From the NCBI GenBank assembly GCA_016882195.1, contig VGLU01000014.1:1-33906 (forward strand): DNA of 33,906 bases, written 5' to 3'. The translations under genes and the position numbers were made by a program. Positions 33,398 to 33,906 of this stretch are shown in pieces. This stretch comes from Thermoproteota archaeon (GTDB lineage: Archaea > Thermoproteota > Methanomethylicia > Methanomethylicales > Methanomethylicaceae). The first letter of the stretch is position 1; each line of letters begins with the position of its first letter. The notes under the pieces were generated by a model. The model did not search any database. It saw only the letters and a program-made list of their open reading frames with translations, and had not been told where the DNA came from.

Positions 33398-33906
33398 GTG
33401 ACACGCTCCTACCCCTGAAGGGGTGTAGGCTTCCTGCTTCATGGTCAACCTTTCCTGCGTCAGGTTGACTCCACAGGCTTGACTTTCCGTATGCCCTACG
33501 GTAGCTCGGTTCAGTATATTTATTGAGGCGTTCAGGTCGCGGTCAATTGATAGGCCGCAGGGGCAGTTGTGAATCCTGTCCTTCAGGGTCTTCGGGACCG
33601 TGCGGCCGCAGCCCGAGCATTCCTGCGTCGTGCCCCCCGGCTCTACCTTCACTACCCGGCAACCGGCACTTTCAGCCTTGTTGCAAAGTTTCATTACGAA
33701 GGATGACCATCCGGCGTCGTGGATGGACCTGTTGAGGTGTTGGCACGGCCGTTCGATTAATTCCTTCAGCGACAGGTCTTCAACGGCTATCATCGAATAC
33801 TTGTGGGCGAGCCTGAAGGACAGTTTATGATGGAAGTCCCTGCGGGTGTTGGCAACTCTTTCGTGGGCTGCGGCGAGTATTTGTTTTGATTTGAACCAGT
33901 TCCTCA
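33341..33906 (-). CDS. tnpB: TnpB RNA-guided nuclease, IS200/IS605 type (partial)
   Basis: C-terminal about 188 residues of TnpB; the 5' part lies beyond the right edge (open frame to 33906, beginning RNWFKSKQILAAAHERVANT). The RuvC-II Glu is in MIAVEDLSL, zinc-finger cysteines are CSGCG and CPCG, and the RuvC-III Asp is in SIDRDLNASINIL. The visible catalytic residues are intact. The usual C-terminal MKQEAYTP coincides with the right-end hairpin. The frame runs about 18 residues past the GTGAC end at 33398 (KYRTNLMYENLCSPFTK), a read-through into flanking sequence. TnpB proteins cut DNA using an RNA from their own 3' end; no TnpA is visible. Confidence 0.88.
   Translation of the reverse strand, partial: RNWFKSKQILAAAHERVANTRRDFHHKLSFRLAHKYSMIAVEDLSLKELIERPCQHLNRSIHDAGWSSFVMKLCNKAESAGCRVVKVEPGGTTQECSGCGRTVPKTLKDRIHNCPCGLSIDRDLNASINILNRATVGHTESQACGVNLTQERLTMKQEAYTPSGVGACHFKYRTNLMYENLCSPFTK
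33398..33441 (-). repeat. Right-end motif of the TnpB element
   Basis: GTGAC at 33398-33402, then hairpin ACCCC-TGAA-GGGGT (33411-33424) and GGCTTCCTGCTTCA. This is the same arrangement as at 33161 and, more loosely, at 4068. In the minus orientation it ends the element and overlaps the 3' end of tnpB, the region expected to give the guide-RNA scaffold. Confidence 0.55.

Overview
The window comes from a methane-cycling archaeon, most likely of the TACK side (Methanomethylicia/Verstraetearchaeota-like). The evidence is a complete mcrB-mcrG-mcrA operon without the mcrD and mcrC genes usually interposed in euryarchaeal operons. Around it are the McrA-modifying pair ycaO-tfuA, the activation ATPase atwA, methanogenesis markers 15 and 2, and several methanogen-restricted families (DUF2098, DUF483, DUF2124). 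Base composition looks moderately GC-rich. GTG and TTG starts are common, TATA-like boxes sit close to start codons, and genes often overlap by 1-4 bases. The lineage is inferred from gene content, not from a tree.

Layout. 1-2.7 kb: a secreted beta-helix protein, broken by one frameshift, translationally coupled to a small AbrB-like protein. 2.8-6.2 kb: an accessory stretch with two convergent winged-helix regulators, a chimeric fragment of triosephosphate isomerase, a decayed IS200/IS605-type element, an HEPN/MNT toxin-antitoxin-like pair and the intact tpiA. 6.4-11.8 kb: housekeeping genes: a small membrane protein, nadE, a restriction-endonuclease-fold protein, thiD-thiN, a divergent ThiN-containing regulator and a DRG-type GTPase.

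11.8-27.7 kb is the methanogenesis region. Marker 15, ycaO and tfuA form one plus-strand run, followed by a small HTH regulator divergent from atwA, then marker 2, DUF2098 and a HAD protein. DUF483 and mcrA-G-B are on the minus strand. Upstream of mcrB, on the same strand, lie a sulfonate/taurine-type ABC importer (binding protein, permease, ATPase) with its own XRE regulator, and a DUF4443-type regulator. The genes fit a common theme: making Mcr, modifying it (thioglycine), activating it with ATP, and possibly importing a sulfonate such as coenzyme M or a precursor.

27.8-33.9 kb: DUF2124 and a gamma-carbonic-anhydrase-like protein, two small unknown genes, a four-gene pyruvate:ferredoxin oxidoreductase operon (gamma-delta-alpha-beta), a signal peptidase, and a TnpB gene running off the right edge. 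TnpB's end appears inserted in the remnant of an older related element.

The most notable observations are the importer-regulator block beside mcr, the 116-base perfect identity between the intact and chimeric TIM sequences, the paired HTH-CxxC regulators (one fused to ThiN, one beside atwA), the HEPN protein with R-x4-Y in place of R-x4-H, and the nested TnpB right ends. No tRNA, rRNA or CRISPR array was recognised.
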